Program-made: the position numbers and the translations under genes
Part shown: in pieces, positions 12,299 through 23,350 of the stretch
Layout: each line of letters opens with the position of its first letter
Position numbering within the stretch: the stretch's first letter is position 1
Source of the DNA: Piliocolobus tephrosceles
Taxonomy: Eukaryota > Chordata > Mammalia > Primates > Cercopithecidae
Assembly: GCF_002776525.5 (NCBI RefSeq)
Contig: NC_045436.1
Location: 54,910,254-54,974,253 of the forward strand
DNA: 64,000 nucleotides
Direction: 5' to 3'
Notes under the pieces: model-generated
The model's database searches: none
What the model was told of the DNA's origin: nothing
The model's input: the letters and a program-made list of their open reading frames with translations, nothing else

Positions 12299-12551
12299 TC
12301 AGAAGTAAAACTCCAGTGATCCCCAGAATACCAGGCGACCAGGGAAGGTACCCATGGGGACAGTGTGCTTATGCCTCTCTTGTTTGTAACTGGAGGCCGT
12401 GGGTGAATTTTCTCTCAGATTCAGAGCTTTACTCTTGTGTTCTCAGTTCTCTGAGTTTATTTCAGCAATATTTATACTAGACTAGGTCCAGGATCAGACT
12501 AGATGCAGTAATGAACTTCATTGAATTAAGTCAGAGGGCTCAGACCTTGGG

Positions 12552-12725
12552 TAAATACTCTTTTTTGGAGATAGGATCTTGCTCTGTTGCCCAGACTGAA
12601 GTGCAATGACTATTCGTAAGTGTAATTATATTGTACTACCGTCTCAAACTCCTGGGCTCCAAAAACTCTCTTATCTCAAGCCTCCCAAGAAACTGGGACT
12701 CTAGTCACGTACCACCCTGTCTGGT
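12552..12725 (-). mobile_element. Antisense old Alu monomer or truncated AluJ
   Basis: The sequence 'ggagataggatcttgctctgttgcc' starts a diverged reversed Alu that ends after one arm near 'cgtaccaccctgtctgg'. It lies in the provirus leader or early gag region. It could be a FLAM/FRAM monomer or a truncated dimer. Confidence 0.7.
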
Positions 12726-12815
12726 ATGGTACCATTTTGATAATGGGTTTGTCTCAATACATTGAGAAGGTAGGATGCCAACTTCTGGTACTCTAGCTAA
12801 TATTATATAAAACAG

Positions 12816-13116
12816 ACCAGGAGGGGTGGCTCACGCCTGTAATCCCAGCACTTTGGGAGGCTGAGGTAGGTGGATCACCTGAGGTCAGGAATTCGAGACC
12901 TGCCTGACCAATATAGTGAAACCCTGTCCCTACTAAAAAGTTAGCTGGGCGTGGTGGCACGCTCCTATAGTCCCAGCTACTTGGGAGGCTGAGACAGGAG
13001 AACTGTTTGAACCTAGGAGGCAGAGACTGCAGTGAGCTGAGATCACCCCACTGCACTCCAGCCTGGGTGACAGAGCGAGACTCTATCTCAAAACAAACAA
13101 ACAAACAAAAAACATA
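12816..13116 (+). mobile_element. AluS inside the provirus gag region
   Basis: The body starts 'ccaggaggggtggctcacgcc' and ends in a tail with a (CAAA)n run at about 13090-13113. It has 'ctcacgcctg', the common AluS form, unlike the monkey AluY copies in this window. The middle of the element has a short deletion after 'tactaaaaag'. Confidence 0.9.
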
Positions 13117-14330
13117 TACAGGCCTAGAACATGTGCATTTTTAGAAAAATGGGTTAACTTTACTCAAGACAGCTTAGAAGATGGCCACAAATCGTGATGC
13201 TTTAATTTGGATGAAATTGCTTGTTTATGATAAATGTAAACAAACAAACAAACAAAAAACCCGAGATCAAAACCTTAGCAAAAACAATAGAATGTATTCT
13301 TAAATTAGTATGCAGAGGCATCTCAAAAACTAAATAAATCGAAATTGCTTCCTTAGAAGATACTTTGCAAAAAGCAAATGAAATGCTTAAGCAACAGACT
13401 AAAGACATGATGGAGGACAGTACTCTGACTGAACTTTGACTGTTCCTTCTCTTTTTCTGTCTCTACCTATATACTCTAAATCTACTAACCATTTTGCTAA
13501 ATTATCCTTTCATTCTGAAGATTATGAACAAAGAAAAATTAGACAAATGCCTTAAAACGTAAGACCTTCTGATCAGCCAGTTCTTCCTGACACTGCCTCG
13601 TTTACTCCATGATCTAAACTGAGCTTAGAACCATTGTAAAGTATTTCCCTGATCCAAGGGAAATCCTCGAAACCTTATGGTAGGATTTAGAATCCTCATA
13701 AGAACTTATGATGCCGGACTCCGTGACCTTTACCAATTTACTCAGATGATTTAGGGGTCTGGGAAAGCCTGAAACTGGATGGCAGCAGCGGTATGGTTCA
13801 AATCCAAGGAGGTTATTAAAGTTTCCTCCAAAACCTCATGAAAAGGGCCAAAATGAGCTAGAAAAATTGCTGAAAACCTTTTAGATTCAATTCGTAAATT
13901 TTTTCCACGAAGAATTGATTGGTCCATTATACAGTTATGTAAACCAAAACCAAAACAAAACAAAAGATACGTCAATTTTATAAAACTTGCTTAGAATCAC
14001 TTTGGAACATTCTGGGCTCCAAGAATAGCAAGGAGTGAAATGACATTAACTGCTCTATTATAAATGGACTCTGTCGTGAACTTAGCAGTTTAATTAAAAA
14101 CATAAACTTGGATGGTAAGTTCCAGATATGACTGAATTGGTGACCTTAGCTGAACATTTGAAAGGACTCTAGAGTGAAAAACAAACAAACAAACAAACAA
14201 ACAAAAACGGCTAACCAGCTTATGCCTCTCCAATTATAACAGTTACAGGGGCCAAGACCAACTGGACCTTCTCAACCTTATTTTAAGTCACAACCAAGAG
14301 GTCCTAGAATAAGAAAGTTTTCACCCTGAG
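13117..14330 (+). pseudogene. gag: ERV gag relic (matrix/capsid)
   Basis: Between the primer site and the zinc knuckle the position and base composition fit gag. Short conserved-looking stretches appear in several frames from about 13600 to 13960, including a region resembling the capsid 'dlyqll' stretch. Many stops and frameshifts break it, and a (CAAA)n tract at 14181-14205 has expanded inside. The annotation rests mainly on order within the provirus; individual domains cannot be delimited safely. Confidence 0.6.
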
Positions 14331-14372
14331 ATGTCTTCCTTGATTGCAAACAACCAGAACACAGAAAAAGAG
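14331..14372 (+). pseudogene. gag: Nucleocapsid zinc knuckle relic
   Basis: One frame reads CKQPEHRKRDCP, matching the second half of a retroviral CCHC zinc knuckle. The glycine before the histidine is replaced by glutamate. The expected first cysteine is present just upstream (tgt at about 14332) but in another frame, so an indel splits the motif. A single knuckle is usual for class I retroviruses. Confidence 0.75.
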
Positions 14373-14479
14373 ATTGTCCGTTTTTATATCAGTCCACCAA
14401 AAAGCCTCCCTTTAGGCCAGTTGGTTTCACCACTAAAGGAAGCCCAAGATATTTAAGTTTCCATGATAATAGTGAACAT

Positions 14480-14990
14480 TGATGAGGATTGGAGGGTTTT
14501 GTCAGTAAATTGGTCCCCAGAGCATCCTTAACTAAATATAACAAAACGAAGATTAAAATAAATGAGGTATCGTGTACAATCATAGTAGATACCAAGCCAG
14601 CTTGTTTACCACGAACCCCACTTTAATAAACCAACAAATCCTTTGGAGTAAAAAGGTCATCTCTGTGGTAGGAGTTTTGAATTAAATTCAAGAGTTTCCT
14701 GTATCTTAGCCAGTCTAACTGACTTTGGGGCCATTTCCAAGAAAACACCTCTTTTTATTATGTGATACTGCTCTAGTAAACTTGCTAGGGTAAGACTGAT
14801 TTTCAAGTCTGAAAGGGCATATAAAATTCTCCTCAGAAGGAGAAATAATTTAGAGTTTTCTGACTTTCCTGAACCAGAACTGTTATGCTCTCCATAGGCA
14901 GAAATTGGCATCGTCAAAACTCAGCCTGTAATACCCCAACCCTTCTAAAGTACCTGAATGTTTATGGGCTTCTTCCTCAACTGATACAGG
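14480..14990 (+). pseudogene. pro: ERV protease relic
   Basis: Near 14567-14600 a frame reads IVDTKPAC where retroviral aspartic proteases have a DTGA active site. The catalytic Asp-Thr survives, but the glycine is replaced and the frame does not stay open. It lies between the zinc knuckle and the reverse transcriptase, as expected. The protease-to-pol boundary is near 14950. Confidence 0.65.
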
Positions 14991-14999
14991 AATAATTAA

Positions 15000-15900
15000 T
15001 AGTGTGGAACCTATACAGTTCCTAATAGATTATTCTAAACCTTTGTCTAAGTTAACCCAATATTTATGAAAGTCTGAAGCAATTCAAAGGCTGTCACCAA
15101 CTGTAGAAGATTTAATTAAATAAGGACTTAAAATTCCATGAAGCAGTCTTTGTAACACTCCAATCCTACCAATTAAAAAACCAAATGGTCGAGGTTGGAG
15201 ATTCCTTTAAGATGGACAGGCAATTACAATTAATAAAATTGTAATACCAAAGTTTCTTGTAGTCCCAAATCCTAATATATTATTACTTAAGGGATCCACC
15301 GATTCAGGGGTTCACGGTAATAGACCTCTGCTAAGTCTTCTTAGCATTCCGGTTCATAAACAGAGTCAATACTTGTTTGCTTTTACTTGGAAAAATCAGC
15401 AGTACACCTGGACTATAGTGCCACAGGGGTGCACTGAAGCCACTTGGTATTTTTTTTAGGAATTGCATCAGGACTTAATAACCCCACCGTTTTCTTGAAA
15501 TTCTACTCTTATTCAGTATGTAGATCCCCTGTGGTTATGCTCCCCCACTAAAGAGCACTCAGAAATTGACTCCATTTGCCTTTTACAGCAACTCACACAT
15601 AAAGGTTACAAAGCTTCAATAGAAAATCTTCAGTTTTCAGGAAGAAGGTCCACTAATTGAGACATGACTTGACTGCTGAAGGTATTTCACTTTCGCCTAA
15701 GAGAATAAAAAATGTTTAAAGCATTTCTCAACCTGCAACCAAAAAACAAGAGATTTTTCTTGGACTTACTGGATATTGCAGCTCATAGGTTCCAAAATTG
15801 TCCTCAGTGACCTCATCACTGTATGAACCCACTAGAAATGCTGTGCCAGAGTCATTACCTTAAGAAGACAGTCTCGAGCAGGCTTTTAACCAAATGTAAT
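15000..15900 (+). pseudogene. pol: ERV reverse transcriptase relic
   Basis: The ordered motifs are NTPILPIKKPNG at about 15155-15190, VPQGCTEATW at about 15418-15447 and QYVDPLWLCSP at about 15514-15546. The catalytic YVDD of class I reverse transcriptases is YVDP here, so the second aspartate is lost. In-frame stops appear between motifs. In an intact virus this domain copies genomic RNA into DNA from the tRNA primer. This copy is inactive. Confidence 0.88.
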
Positions 15901-16389
15901 TGGCCTTACAACAGCCCCCAGCTTTAGGACTATCAAATTATACTAAAACTTTTACTTTATTAATTTATGAATGTAACAATCAGGAATTAGGAGTTCTTAT
16001 TCAAGAATATGGGGAAAAACAGGCCCATTACACAGGTTAGACCTCTGTTAGACCCTGTAGCTGAGGCATAATCCCAATAATTTAAAAGCAGTAGTAGCAG
16101 CAAAGTTGGTAGAATCTTCATCTGAGCAGGTTTTAGGAAATGAACTTGATTTGCAAGTCCCCTATGCTATGGAAAGTCTATTAAATTCCGATGAAACTCA
16201 GCATTTTTCAGCCAGATCTTAAAACATTTTTCTCCTGTCTTCTTCTAATCTCCATCTAAAATACTGCAATCTACTTAACCATACTATTCCATTACCTCTG
16301 CCTAATGATAGTGAAAACCACAATTGTGTAAATATATGTCAGAAGTAGTGACCCCTCATGTTGGCTTACAAGATATTCTATTGGGTAAT

Positions 16390-16871
16390 CCTGAGTCACT
16401 ACATTTTCTTGATGGGTCCTATGCTAAAATCCCAAAAGGAAAACATCAGGCAGGGTACGCTTTTACCACCTAAAATGAGTTAGTAGAAAAGGGAACTCTA
16501 CCTCAGTATAAGTCAGTTCAACCCATGGACCTTTTTGCTCTCACCTGAACTTGTTATGCAGCTAAGGACAAGTCAGTAAATATTTTATACTGATAGATAT
16601 GCTTTTGCAGTAGTACACCGCTCTGGCATGCTATGGAAAAAACAAAGAATTCTCATTTCTAGTGCGTCCCTCATCAAAAGTGGACTCCAAGCAGATGAAC
16701 TTCTTTGTGCAATCCTCTTACCATCACAGATTGGCATTATTAAGATTAACTCTCATACCTGTAGAACTAAACCTGGCTATTAAGGGGATGCTTTAGTAGA
16801 TTTTTATGCTAAATCAGCTAGTGCTGAAATGGTTAGGATATACAACCTAAATGAACTCCGTAACATTCATT
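16390..16871 (+). pseudogene. pol: ERV RNase H relic
   Basis: The sequence DGSYAKIPKGKHQAGYAF near 16416-16470 matches the opening of retroviral RNase H, which carries a catalytic Asp. YTDRYAFAVVH near 16587-16620 matches the third catalytic block (usual form YTDSRYAF). GDALVDFYAKSA near 16787-16822 matches the C-terminal block. Stops separate these blocks, and the sequence then runs into the assembly gap. Confidence 0.85.
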
Positions 16872-16971
16872 NNNNNNNNNNNNNNNNNNNNNNNNNNNNN
16901 NNNNNNNNNNNNNNNNNNNNNNNNNNNNNNNNNNNNNNNNNNNNNNNNNNNNNNNNNNNNNNNNNNNNNNN
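16872..16971. other. Assembly gap, 100 N
   Basis: Exactly 100 N bases, a conventional placeholder for a gap of unknown size. It falls inside pol, next to the remaining right part of an AluY. The missing sequence should include the left arm of that Alu and possibly the pol sequence joining RNase H to integrase. Confidence 0.98.
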
Positions 16972-17003
<32 letters not shown>

Positions 17004-17190
17004 AGCCAGGTGAGGTGGTGGGCGCCTGTGGTCCCAGCTACTCGGGAGGCTGAGGCAGGAGAATGGTGTAAACCCGGGAGGCGGAGCTTGCAGTGAGCTG
17101 AGATCCGGCCACTGCACTCCAGCCTGGGCGACAGAGCGAGACTCCGTCTCAAAAAAAAAAAAAAAAAAAAAAAAAAGAAAAAAGAAAAAC
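16972..17190 (+). mobile_element. AluY, left part lost in the gap
   Basis: The middle A-rich linker (16972-17001) is followed by the right arm from 'actagccaggtgaggtgg' and a 3' tail to about 17190. The left arm is hidden in the N gap. The 'gatccggccac' variant marks it as a monkey-type AluY, so it inserted into the already old provirus. Confidence 0.9.
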
Positions 17191-17194
17191 AACA

Positions 17195-17990
17195 TTATCT
17201 AAAAGGGTGTAAATTAAGTGTGGACTCAAAGTCTCAAATGATGTCCTGGTCCTGCCTGAGTTTTTCAAGCTTCCATTATCAAAAGCTTTGCACTCCAAAC
17301 TCATCATGAAACAGAAAATAATGCAAATATGAAAACTACTGATGAGGTGACTGTTCCAAAATTTCTAAAAGAGTTCATAACCAATGTATGGTTTACCAAA
17401 CTCATAATCCTAGGAAAGAATCAAACCTTTAAGTGGTGCATTTCTGCCACCTGATGGACCATTTGTCATTTGTGTGATATTACACTTACAGATGGACTTC
17501 ATTCAGTTGCCACCCTCAATGGGATATCAGTGTGTTCTTATAATAGTCTGTATGTTTTCTGGTTAGGTAGACACTTTCCCATGCAAGAAAGCCAATGCTG
17601 TGACAGTAGTTAAGAAATTACTAGAAAATATATTTCCTTTATTTGGCATTCCTGGAGAAATGTTCAATGATAAGAAAACTAATTTTACTAGTAAAATTCT
17701 AAAGTAGTTAAATAAGGTGTTATGGATGCAATGGTGCTACCATTGCTCCTATAACCTTCAGTCTTCTGAAAAGGTTGAAAAGAAAAAAAATGGCATCTTA
17801 AAACTGAAATGGCAAAGTTCACTGAATCAATTGGGTTGCCTTGGCCAAGGGTTCTGCTGCTGGTTTTAATGGCAATCAGTTGGCACTTAAGACCTTACAC
17901 ACTCAAGAATTCAAGAAAGTCATGGGAAGACCTATTACCCTAATAAAAGAAACTCATGCATCCCCTGCTATCCTAAACTGATATGACTAA
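17195..17990 (+). pseudogene. pol: ERV integrase relic
   Basis: Three catalytic positions are readable. The first Asp is in LQMDFIQLPP at about 17490-17519. The second is in FNDKKTNFT at about 17662-17690, where a serine or threonine is usual before Asp. The Glu is in SSEKVEKK at about 17763-17790. A TFPCKKANAVTVVKKLLEN block sits between the first two. An amber codon at 17706 and other frame breaks disable it. In an intact virus this enzyme joins viral DNA to the host genome. Confidence 0.85.
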
Positions 17991-18299
17991 ATACTACAAG
18001 ACACTAAATTGTTGTGCTAAAGTATACTTTCACCAGGTAAAGGAAGCTTTCTTGTGATCCACCAAATGATGATAAGAAAACCCTTCATGGTATACAATCT
18101 GGAGATTGAATCTTCTGAAAATGATGTGAGAGAAAGATTGCCCTTGGACCCTGTTGGAAGGGACCATACCAAGATTTTCTCACCACTCACACTGCAGTAA
18201 AGCTTCAGGGCTTCAACACTTGAGCTCAGATCTCATAGTTAAAAATCATTTTTTCAGAGTCTTAGAACTTTATACCTATTGGAGACTTTAAGGTAAAGC

Positions 18300-20255
18300 T
18301 GATCAGAGAAATTTCTCCCCAGAAGCATACAACCTCCTAGATGTGGTCAGCTTTCCCAAAATCACAAACGAAGACTTCTCTGCCACCAAAAAAAGCCTAT
18401 GCTTTTTTTCCTTCTTTTTGTCCTCATTTCCTGCTGTCCTAATGCTTTCCTTTTCACTAAAGTGCATTCCATGGGACCATGTTAAGTGGATGGCTTTAGC
18501 TCAAGTTTATTCCTTAGCATAAACCAAAGTAATTGTTGTCTGGGTTAATGCCCCAAAATTAGAAAACAATTTTATTGATATCAGTGCCTATTCACATTCC
18601 CAATGAGAGTCACTCTGAAACTCCAAAGGAAGAGTGGAATGTTATCCTCTATATTCTAAATATCACGGCTACTTTCTTTCTGTCACTCACTTGAATACTC
18701 TAACTTTTCCAATAAACAGCTTAATTGTCCTCAAAATAGAAAAACCTTTCTGAGAGAATCCTACAAAAGGCATATGTGTTTTTAGGCATTATACACTCAA
18801 GACCTGGGGATGACCTATGGGAGCATAAATTTCTTATACAATGTCACTGTGTTAAATTCATTAGTTTTTTTCTTTTTTGAATAAATGTGGTTATACCTTT
18901 TTACAGCTTGCTTTAAGTGGGGGACAAAAGGTAAATTTCCCAAGGACCTTCTTCAAGAGCTATAAAAAATTATGAATGAACAAATATAACTGACACCTGC
19001 TCAAATGCAACTAGATGACCCTGTTTTTTTAACCCCTAAGGGCCTATATTAGGTCTATAGATAATGTGCTTATTTTGTTCTGTCGCCTTGCTGGTGCAGA
19101 TATTTCTATTTGGTCTTGCTTGTTGCTGCTTTTAAATAGCTTTCCTTGAAAATTCTCGTAATAGCGTCTATGATCAAAGGCCAAAACAGTCAATAACCAA
19201 AATTAACACCAAATTTGAAGTAGACATAGATAAGCTATTTCCACTGAGGAAAGTTTCTAGTGGAGTTTCTGGAGACCCACTCTTGGTGGTAATGGGATAC
19301 TGATTGAATGGAGTTTAAAGTTAATCTGTAAATTGGGGGAAAATCCTGGATTTTGTAACCAATCAGACCTACAGGTCTTCAGACAAGTAGAAGCATCTCT
19401 TCAAAAGGTGTATGATAACATACACATTCAACAAAACTTTTGGTGGACCATCATGCAACTTGAGATCTCATTTTTGCTTAAATTGGGGGCTTGTGTTTTG
19501 TATTGAACAAAATTGGATGCTTTACGTATACTTCCCATGATTTTCTTACTGCAAAAACTTAATTAAAAAGATGGCTGATACTGCTATTTTCTTAGACACT
19601 GCCCCCAAAGACATTAAGGAAATCTCTCAAGAGAAAAGAACACATGATGTGTTTACAGGAGAACCTTACAATTTATTTTTCAGGTATCCTAAATGGTGAA
19701 TGACAATCGTGGGTTTTCCAAGGTTTTCCTAATTTTTATATTTCTATAGGTTTTTATAATTTGTGTTACCAGGCTAAGGAAAAAAATGAACACCTCTTCA
19801 AGTCAGGTAATTTTATAGTAAACTATAGTCCTTAACTGCCATTACATCCTGGACAAGGACTATGACCAATTAGGCTCAAACGCTGTTTAATTGTCTATAT
19901 TGCCTGAATGTTGACTTGTTTGATTTCATTTGGTTTGTTTCACAAGAACTGTTGTTATGGAGTATATTTTGGTCTTTTGATATCTTTTTGATAACCATCA
20001 TAGTCAATCATAGTTTCCCTGGTGTAAGTACCCTTTTGAGTCTTAAGTGTCAAGTGTTGAATTGTCTCATTTCAAATAGGTCAGTAAAAACATAAGGAAT
20101 TCTTCAAATGGTGTGCAGTCATGACTTTTGAATTCCGTACTGAGACCAAAGAAGACTTCTGAACTCCATGCTGAGACCAAATAAGTCATTTAAGATGGTG
20201 ACAGAGAGTAGTGTAAATGTCTAAAGTTTTGATGAATCTCTCAAAATTAAGAGGC
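18300..20255 (+). pseudogene. env: ERV envelope relic
   Basis: This stretch follows integrase and precedes the polypurine tract, the place of env. A frame at about 19425-19500 has a coiled, leucine-rich stretch followed by a cysteine-containing block (LKLGACVLY) resembling the transmembrane-subunit region after the heptad repeats. A hydrophobic stretch at about 19715-19760 could be the membrane anchor. Stops are frequent in all frames and no usable start or signal peptide is preserved. The assignment is mainly positional. Confidence 0.6.
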
Positions 20256-20259
20256 TGAT

Positions 20260-20273
20260 CAAAAGAGAGGAAT
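20260..20273 (+). promoter_or_regulatory. Polypurine tract of the provirus
   Basis: The run aaaagagaggaa ends directly before the TGTTAAG that opens the 3' LTR. This is the standard plus-strand primer position in retroviruses and fixes the 3' LTR boundary. Confidence 0.8.
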
Positions 20274-20707
20274 TGTTAAGTCAAACTAAAATTGGACCTG
20301 AGAAAGCCTCCATACTTGCATCCTTAAGTTCTTGCTTATGAACTGCAACTTTACCTAGTAGGTAAGCAAATTGAAAACCTAACTTAGGAAAATGTTTCTT
20401 TGAGAATAGATGAGTCACAGCCAATCACAGAAGCCATACTTCAACCACTCGTAGGCAACCAACTGTTCAAATTGTGTTTAAATAAGAAAAATGCTCAGCT
20501 CCAATCAACCTGCCTTTCTCTGTACCTCACTTCCATTTTCTGTACATCACTTTCCTTTCTCTGTTTATAAATCTTCTTTGACCGTGCAGCATCTCCAGAG
20601 TCTCTCTGAATCTGTTCCAGTTCTGAGAGCTGCCCAATTTGTGAATCTTTTTCTTCTCTCAATTAAAATCTGTTAACTTTAATTTTCCTAAAGTTTTTGT
20701 TTTAACA
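20274..20707 (+). repeat. 3' LTR of the provirus
   Basis: It starts TGTTAAGTCAAACTA and ends gttttaaca. It aligns with the 5' LTR over its length. A TATA-like 'tttataaatc' at about 20565 and an 'aattaaaat' at about 20661 are candidate promoter and poly(A) elements, spaced as in class I LTRs. The open frame at 20491-20676 is chance. Confidence 0.9.
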
Positions 20708-21039
20708 GTACTAAGTCATTAATTCTTTCAGACCCAAAGGGGAAATTTCAACTATAATTTATCACTTTTTAAATTTTTTCAGTGTTGTTTCTATATCCAA
20801 ACATTTTGATACTCTTGATGCTACCAAAAGTTAAAAAAAAAAAAAAAGAAACTTTAAGCTCAAACCGCATCTAATATAAAATTATTAGAAAATAATTAAT
20901 CCATGTGTTAAGTATATTTCATTATTATGTTCAGCACCTGCCTGCTCAACTCTACATAATAAGATATTTCTTGAACTAGTTAGGGGAAAAATTTTTTGGA
21001 TATATACATATCTTACAAAGAGGTTATTTTATTATTATT
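20708..21039. other. Unique DNA after the provirus
   Basis: AT-rich, with a poly-A run at 20832-20847 and a short (TTA)n run from about 21029 leading into the next Alu. Confidence 0.4.
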
Positions 21040-21345
21040 ATTATTTTGTTTTTTTGAGACAGGATCTCAATTTGTCACCCAAGCTGGAGTTCAGCTCACA
21101 TCTTGGCTCACTGCAGCCTCAACTTCCCAGGTTCAAGTGATCTTCCCACCTCAGCCCCCCAAGTAGCTGGGACTACAGGAACGTGCCATCATACAGAGCT
21201 AATTTTTTTTTTTTTTTGTATGTTTTGTAGAGACAGGGTTTTGCCATGTTGCCCAGGCTAGTCTTGAATTTCTGAGCTCACGCAATCCACCTTTCTTGGC
21301 CTCCCAAAGTGCTAAGACTATAGGCATGACTGTTGCACTTGGCCT
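21040..21345 (-). mobile_element. Antisense AluJ
   Basis: A T-rich (TTA)n head precedes 'gagacaggatctcaatttgtcaccc'. The body is strongly diverged, has an expanded T-run at 21206-21220 in the middle linker, and ends 'gttgcacttggcc' near 21342. Confidence 0.88.
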
Positions 21346-21544
21346 ATTTTACTGTTTTAAAATATATATGGAAACTACAAAACATCCTAGGAAAAACAGA
21401 GAAGTAGAAATAATTTTTAATTAATTTCTTAATTTTCTACAAGAAAGCATATATTTTATTTTTTAATGATACTAGAAAAATATTTATTTTCAAATTGTTT
21501 TAGACAGACACCTATATAGATATATATTTAGTAAAAAACTATTT

Positions 21545-22973
21545 TCTTCTAAGAATTTATTTTTTACAGCAGTTTTAGGTTAGCAAAATAGTAAAATTGA
21601 GAGGAAGCTACAGAGACTTTCCTTACACTTCCTGTTCCCAGAGTTGCACAACTTCTCCCACTATAGACATCCTTCACCAGAGAGTATATTTGTTACAACC
21701 GATAAGCCTATATTGACAGATCATGAATCACAGTTCATTGGTTGCATTATGTTTTACTCTTAGTGTTATACAATCTTTGGATTTGTTTAAAAATGTACAA
21801 TGATATTTTGCCACCATTATATTATTTTATAAAATACTTTACTGCCCTAACAAATCTTCTGTGCTCCACTTATTTATCACTCCTCAGTCCATCATTCCCT
21901 GGAAAACTAATCTTTTTACTATTTCCATAGTTTTGCATTTTTTCAGAGTGTTGTATAATTGGAATCCATAGTATGTTGTCTTTCAGACTGATTTCTTTCA
22001 CTTAGTAATATGTGTTTGAGTTTCTTTTATATCTTTTCAATGGCTTGATAGCTTATTTCTTTTTAGAGCTAAATAATGTCTCATTAAATGGATGTAGCTC
22101 AGTTTAGTTTTCCACTCACCTACTGAAGGACATCTTTGCTTTGGAGTTTTAGCAATTATAAATAAAGCTGCTATAAGCACCCATGTGCAATTTTTTTGTG
22201 TGGATGTAAGTTTTCATCTCCTTTGGATAAATATCAAGAAAGATGACTGCTAGAGCATGTATTAAGAGTAAGTTTAGCTTTATACGAAAATGCTTGTCTT
22301 CGAAAGTAGTTGTACCATTTTCTGTTCCCACGAGCAATGAATGAGACTTCTTGCTATGCCATATTCTCATCAGCATTTAATTTGTCAGTGTTTTGAATTT
22401 TGGTCATTTTAGTATGTGTGTACATATTATTATTTAAATTTTCATTTCTCTGATGACATATGGGATGACATTTGTCATTATTTTAGCATCTGCATATCTT
22501 TGATGATATATCTGTTAGGATCTTTAGCCCATTTTTTAATGAAGTTGCTTGTTTTCTTTTATTGAGTTTTAAGAGCTTTTTATATTTTCATTAGCAATCT
22601 TTTATCAAGTACTTTTTGGAAATACTTTCTCCTAATCTGTGGCTTGTCTTTTGTTTTATTGACATTGTGTTTCACAAAACTCAGTTTTGAACTTTCAGAA
22701 ACTCCAGTTTAAGTATTACTTTCATAAAACTTGCCTTTGGTTTTGTGCCTAAAAAGTCACCACCATACCCAAAGTCACCTAAGTTTTCTCTTATGCTATC
22801 TTTTAGGAGTTTTGTAGTTTTGCATTTTATATTTAGGCCTATGATCCATTTGAATTAATTTTTGTGAAGGGTTTAAGGTCTGTGTCTACATTCATTTCTT
22901 TTTTTCACGTGGGGGTCCAGTTTTTCCAGCACCATTTGCTCCATTGTATTCATTGTATTGTCTTTGTTTCTAT

Positions 22974-23004
<31 letters not shown>

Positions 23005-23350
23005 TTTTCTGTGACAGAATCTCTCTCTGTTGCCCAGGCTGGAGTGCAATGGTATGATCTTGGCTCACTGCAACCTCTGCCTCCCAGGTTTAAGTGATTC
23101 TCCTGCTTCAGCCTACTGAGTAGCTGGGATTACAGGCACCCACCACTACCCCCAGCTAATTTTTGTGTTTTTTTGTAGAGACAGTGTTTCACCATGTTGG
23201 CCAGGTTGGTCTCGAACTCCTGACCTCAGGTGATCTGCCCACCTTAGCCTCCCAAAGTGCTGCGATTACAGGTGTGAGCCGCCATGCCCACCCCTTTGTT
23301 TCTTTTTCTTTTTAAAGATTGTTTAACTATATTTGTATGGTTGAGAATAT
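21545..23350 (-). mobile_element. L1M-type LINE, 3' part, antisense, split by an Alu
   Basis: The plus strand follows the familiar reversed L1M 3' region: 'ttacagcagttttaggtt', 'cttggatttgt'-like blocks, 'gctttggagttttagcaatt', 'aaataaagctgctataagc', 'gtggttgtaccatttt'-like blocks, 'taggcctatgatccattt' and 'ccagcaccatttgctcc'. The L1 resumes after the Alu at about 23304 with 'tttaactatatttgtatgg'. ORF2 is not open. The frame at 22149-22376 and similar ones are remnants or chance. Confidence 0.88.
22962..23303 (-). mobile_element. Antisense AluS with (TTTA)n tail, inside the L1
   Basis: The direct repeat ctttgtttct at 22962-22971 and 23294-23303 flanks the element without mismatch. The reversed tail has become a (TTTA)n microsatellite of about nine units at 22972-23007. 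The body ends 'gtgagccgccatgccc'. Confidence 0.93.

Larger units (their letters stand above)
11841..20707 (+). mobile_element. Old class I endogenous retrovirus, near full length
   Basis: This is a proviral copy with 5' LTR, primer site, gag, protease, pol, env, polypurine tract and 3' LTR in canonical order. The two LTRs differ at roughly a fifth of sites by eye, so the insertion is tens of millions of years old. The order and style of the reverse transcriptase, RNase H and integrase motifs are gammaretrovirus-like. Every gene is broken by stops and frameshifts. Three Alus and a 100-N gap interrupt it. I could not name the family with confidence. Confidence 0.9.

Noticed and set aside
13097..14205. 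Three (CAAA)n tracts inside the provirus that looked like spaced direct repeats
   Set aside because: They differ in context and length: one is an Alu tail and the others are A-rich gag sequence. They are independent microsatellite growths.
16833..17195. 120-codon minus-strand open frame
   Set aside because: It is built from a reversed AluY, a poly-T run and the N gap, so it is not a gene.
18300..20255. A possibly functional captured envelope gene
   Set aside because: Stops and frameshifts occur throughout and no long frame, signal peptide or cleavage site survives. It is a relic.
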